From an uncultured Clostridia bacterium (GTDB lineage: Bacteria; Bacillota; Clostridia; TANB77; UBA1234), in NCBI GenBank assembly GCA_934132775.1, contig CAKPAA010000010.1, positions 1 to 64,000 of the forward strand: 64,000 nucleotides of DNA, read 5' to 3'. How positions within the stretch are numbered: position 1 is the stretch's first letter; every line of letters starts with the position of its first letter. Shown piece by piece: positions 60,957-64,000 of this stretch. The translations under genes and the position numbers were made by a program. Below the pieces are notes generated by a model. It was not told the origin of the DNA. It was given only the letters and a program-made list of their open reading frames with translations, and made no database searches.

Positions 60957-63900
60957 TCACTCTTCAATTTCTTCCAATTGTTCTTCTAAGAATCCATCTT
61001 CTGCCTTTAATATTAGATCACTACAAGAATATATTAGCTCTTTATCTCCAATTTCTAGCTCTCGCTCTTTTATTATATGAAAGCCTCCATTTGTGTTTAT
61101 TAAATATGATAAATTTCGTGCATAAATATATTCTCTCACTTTATCTGATACATATTTTTCTTTTCCGTTCTCTTCGTCTATTATTACTAAATCTATTTTA
61201 ATATTTTTCAAATTATAGTATTCTATTGCCTTTATTAACTGTTTCACAATGTAGGTATCATTCACACTTTTTATTCTTAATGTTATCATCTGAAAATCCC
61301 CAGATATTCCAAATCTCCAAAGGTCTCTTTGATTTTTTACATTGCTTTCTATCTGTTTTCTATATTTTTCTAATGTTTTAGAGTCATTAAATATTTGTGC
61401 GAGTAATTTATTATATATTTCAATTTCTTTTCCTTTTAAGCCAATAAATCTATTTTCAATTAGGCTTCTTGACTTTGCTAGTTCAAATAGTCTCGTACTT
61501 GCTTCAAACTTTTCATATTTTTCAATTATATTTTTAATTTCTTCTCTATCATATGAAACGCCAATATAGTAATTTATTATTACACTTGTGTTTGCTTCTA
61601 AATCAAGTTCTGCTTTTAATGCAACGGCAGTGTTTGCCATCGAAGCTATATTATTTGTAAACATCTTGTTTTCCGTTAATATTTCAGGCTTTTTTAACGT
61701 TCCATTTCTTCCTACTATTTTGGCTTTATCTAACTCAACTTCAAATTTCACCTCATCTTTATTGCATACAGCAAAGTTTGTGAAATACATTTTAGTTCCA
61801 CTGTGAAACCTTTTTTCTATCAACACTTTACCATTTAATTCGCTTGTACATAAAAACAAATTATTATATGCAGGGTGCACTATATCACTATTCTTTTCAG
61901 CAAGAATTGGCTCTACATAGCTCATTACATCTATATTTATTTTTCTAGCGCTATTATTTCTAATTTCAATTTGTCTCAATTCCACATTTTCTTCTGGTGA
62001 AACCGAAATTCTTGTTATTGTTTCTATTTCACCATCACGTCTAACAAACTTACTTTCGGCTGGTGTAAAAGAAGTAACGTATTCGTCAGCTTTTTTCTCC
62101 ACAGGAAATATTGTGTTTGACCATAAAATGTTTTCTGTTACATTTTTCACATATATAATGTTTGCCTGTTTTTGTGCTTCATTAAATCTTGTAATATACA
62201 CATTTTCAAGCTTGCTATATCCTTCTCCTTTATCGTTTACTAACAAGGTGTATTTATCATTGCTTGTCACATTAACATTTCCAGACACATTGTTAATAAC
62301 TTGGCTTGTATAATCTTCATAGTCTTTATATTTTAAAGTCTCAACTTTTTCTTTTTTCTCTTTTGTGTATATAACTGTTTCTGGTATTTTTTCTTGCAAC
62401 AATATTTCAACTGCTTTTATTTCCGGATTTTGACTAAACCTTTTTTGTAAAATATTTTCATTTAAAAAGTTGTTTATAGAGGTTAAAATTAAGCCTTGAT
62501 GATGTGCCATATACGTTTTTACAACTTCATATTTTTTATTTTTGCTAACTCTTTCTGGAGTGTAATCTATTGATTCATAAAATCCAAATTTATCATATGC
62601 TCCAATATCTTTTAATCTATAAATGTTTTCAAAAACACTTTTATAATTCTTTGAAATTGTCATTACGCTTGCATATGGTGCTACTACAACATCTTTATCA
62701 AGTCCACGTTTTAAGCCAAGCCAAGGTATTCCAAATGCTCTGTATTGGTAATTATAATTTAAGTCTTGCACATTAAATGCAGACTCAGAAATTCCCCAAG
62801 GCACTTCTAATTTCTTTGCATACTCTTTTTGTGAATATATGCAAAATCTATACGTCTCTTCTAACAAAGAATAATCATATGACGGCATCACTATATTAGG
62901 CATAAAATATTCAAACATCGTTCCAGACCAGGAAACTAAACCCTTATATCCATCTAACATAGTTAGTGCCCTACCTAAATTAAACCAATGCTTATACGAT
63001 ACATTTCTATTTGATATAGCGACAAAACTTGCTTGTCTAGCTTCTGATGCTAACAAGTCATAATATGAATCTACCAATTTATTTTCACTTAAATCATAGC
63101 CAATTGAAAACAAGTTTTTATCGTAATCATACAGTTTTGAAAAATCAGTATTTACTATCAATTCATTTACTGCATTTCTAAGATCTACTTTCTTTTCCTT
63201 TTCTAAAACATCTCTAACTACGTACAAATACCCAACAAAATTCCCACTATCAACCGTAGAAATAAATGCTGGTTTCAATGGTTCTAATGTTTTTATATTG
63301 TACCAATTATACAAATGACCATTCCATTTATCTAACATTTTTATAGTTATTATGCTTTTTTGTAATAAATCTAGCATTTCTTCACTTGTTATAAACCCTA
63401 AGTCTCTTGCTGATATTATTGCAAGCAATCCGAGTCCAATGTTAGTTGCCGAAGTGTGATCTGTAACTTTCTGTTTTCTATTCTCTTGATAATTATCAGG
63501 TGGCAAATAATTATTTTGCTTTGTCATAAAAGTCGAAAAATAACTCCACGTTCTTTGGGCTACTTCGGTTATTAAATCTTTTTCCTCTTTTTTTAGTTTT
63601 ATACTTTTCTTGTTCGTGCTTTGGCTAATTAAATATGCTATAAATGGTGCTAAACACCAAATTACAAATAAAAATACTGCTTTTGTTATGCTCAACGAAT
63701 TATACCAAAATGTTATTGCAATTAACAAAGCTCCAATTATTGGACTTTGTATCATCTCTCTTAAATAATCCTTTAAATTATTACCAAGCATTTTTTCAGC
63801 ATCGGCAGCAGTCACCCACTCTAATAAATGCTTTTTTGAAATCATCATTCGATATATCGTAACTAATATTGCTTTCGCATAAACTGTTGCCTTGTAAGCA

Positions 63901-64000
63901 AGCAGCATAAAATCAATCAAACATCTATAAAAGCTGCTCTTTATGCCAGTTATCATCGGCAAATAATTTTTAGTTTTCTTCTGTGATGTTCTATCTTTAC
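60957..64000 (-). CDS. Cyclic beta-1,2-glucan synthase, middle and C-terminal part (partial, 5' end outside window)
   Basis: The frame is open to the right edge: at least 1013 residues. A possible TTG start at 63962 is not convincing, since coding continues upstream. Residues near the edge (LVSRRHLLEWVTAA-type, here ISKKHLLEWVTAADAE) and three TM segments match the stretch that follows the GT84 domain in NdvB/ChvB. A glucoamylase-like domain follows (~130-510, with YDYSLLEE, GLKRGLDKDVVVAPYAS and YMAHHQGL), then a beta-rich domain leading to the GH94 part. It polymerises or processes beta-1,2-glucan at the membrane. Its stop is 20 bases before the GH94 gene. Confidence 0.85.
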   Translation of the reverse strand, partial: KDRTSQKKTKNYLPMITGIKSSFYRCLIDFMLLAYKATVYAKAILVTIYRMMISKKHLLEWVTAADAEKMLGNNLKDYLREMIQSPIIGALLIAITFWYNSLSITKAVFLFVIWCLAPFIAYLISQSTNKKSIKLKKEEKDLITEVAQRTWSYFSTFMTKQNNYLPPDNYQENRKQKVTDHTSATNIGLGLLAIISARDLGFITSEEMLDLLQKSIITIKMLDKWNGHLYNWYNIKTLEPLKPAFISTVDSGNFVGYLYVVRDVLEKEKKVDLRNAVNELIVNTDFSKLYDYDKNLFSIGYDLSENKLVDSYYDLLASEARQASFVAISNRNVSYKHWFNLGRALTMLDGYKGLVSWSGTMFEYFMPNIVMPSYDYSLLEETYRFCIYSQKEYAKKLEVPWGISESAFNVQDLNYNYQYRAFGIPWLGLKRGLDKDVVVAPYASVMTISKNYKSVFENIYRLKDIGAYDKFGFYESIDYTPERVSKNKKYEVVKTYMAHHQGLILTSINNFLNENILQKRFSQNPEIKAVEILLQEKIPETVIYTKEKKEKVETLKYKDYEDYTSQVINNVSGNVNVTSNDKYTLLVNDKGEGYSKLENVYITRFNEAQKQANIIYVKNVTENILWSNTIFPVEKKADEYVTSFTPAESKFVRRDGEIETITRISVSPEENVELRQIEIRNNSARKINIDVMSYVEPILAEKNSDIVHPAYNNLFLCTSELNGKVLIEKRFHSGTKMYFTNFAVCNKDEVKFEVELDKAKIVGRNGTLKKPEILTENKMFTNNIASMANTAVALKAELDLEANTSVIINYYIGVSYDREEIKNIIEKYEKFEASTRLFELAKSRSLIENRFIGLKGKEIEIYNKLLAQIFNDSKTLEKYRKQIESNVKNQRDLWRFGISGDFQMITLRIKSVNDTYIVKQLIKAIEYYNLKNIKIDLVIIDEENGKEKYVSDKVREYIYARNLSYLINTNGGFHIIKERELEIGDKELIYSCSDLILKAEDGFLEEQLEEIEE

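Overview
The window is AT-rich DNA from a Gram-positive-type bacterium, most likely an uncultured gut-type member of the Clostridia. This is an inference from strong AGGAGG ribosome binding sites, TTGACA-N17-TATAAT promoters, an SLH-domain protein, CsaB, YitT and AcpS homologues, a pilin-like N-terminus of a kind I associate with gut Clostridia, and secretion genes of the cell-wall type without outer-membrane parts. Nearly every gene is on the minus strand. The only supported plus-strand genes are a small protein at 26.9 kb and an ABC exporter at 39.7 kb.

Left edge to 2.5 kb. The 5' end of a class C-like group II intron runs off the window, sitting directly after an intrinsic terminator. Next comes a pilin-like surface protein whose C-terminal segment is GC-richer and made almost wholly of NNY codons, which is what a diversity-generating-retroelement variable region looks like. 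Then comes a 915-base stretch with diverged direct repeats and a small ORF broken by a ten-unit CA tract.

2.5-26 kb is a type IV secretion (T4SS) locus read right to left. It holds five small VirB2-like pilins in three transcription units, each with its own terminator and a near-consensus promoter, then a VirB3/PrgI protein, a membrane-anchored VirB4-like helper, the VirB4 ATPase, five tandem and strongly diverged VirB6/TrbL-like membrane proteins (465 to about 1760 residues), and a last gene of uncertain origin. A second locus at 35.6-39.4 kb holds the VirD4 coupling ATPase, three small proteins and a DnaJ/CbpA co-chaperone. No relaxase, integrase, VirB8 or lytic transglycosylase gene is visible. 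The B3-B4-B6x5 order with multiplied pilins resembles the arrangement known from Rickettsiales effector-secreting T4SSs, so a resident secretion or contact apparatus is at least as likely as a conjugation system.

26-35.5 kb is mostly housekeeping: four tRNA genes (Gly, Met, Ser, Gly) with a duplicated tRNA-Ser 3' end, a small regulator, an rRNA-type methyltransferase, the FtsE-FtsX-LytM division module, YitT, CsaB behind a leader that could hide its ribosome binding site, RNase III and acyl carrier protein.

39.4-51 kb is a surface and accessory region: ABC exporter, SLH protein, a HigB/HigA system whose antitoxin carries an ImmA-type metalloprotease domain, and a 1608-residue protein with 19 BspA/DUF285-type repeats. 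At 51-55.6 kb lies the operon acpS-metG-tatD-trpS. At 55.7-58.5 kb lie a truncated AAA ATPase, a transglutaminase-like protein and a small anchored protein. At 58.7 kb to the right edge lie two genes that together make up most of a cyclic beta-1,2-glucan synthase, the upstream one cut by the window edge.
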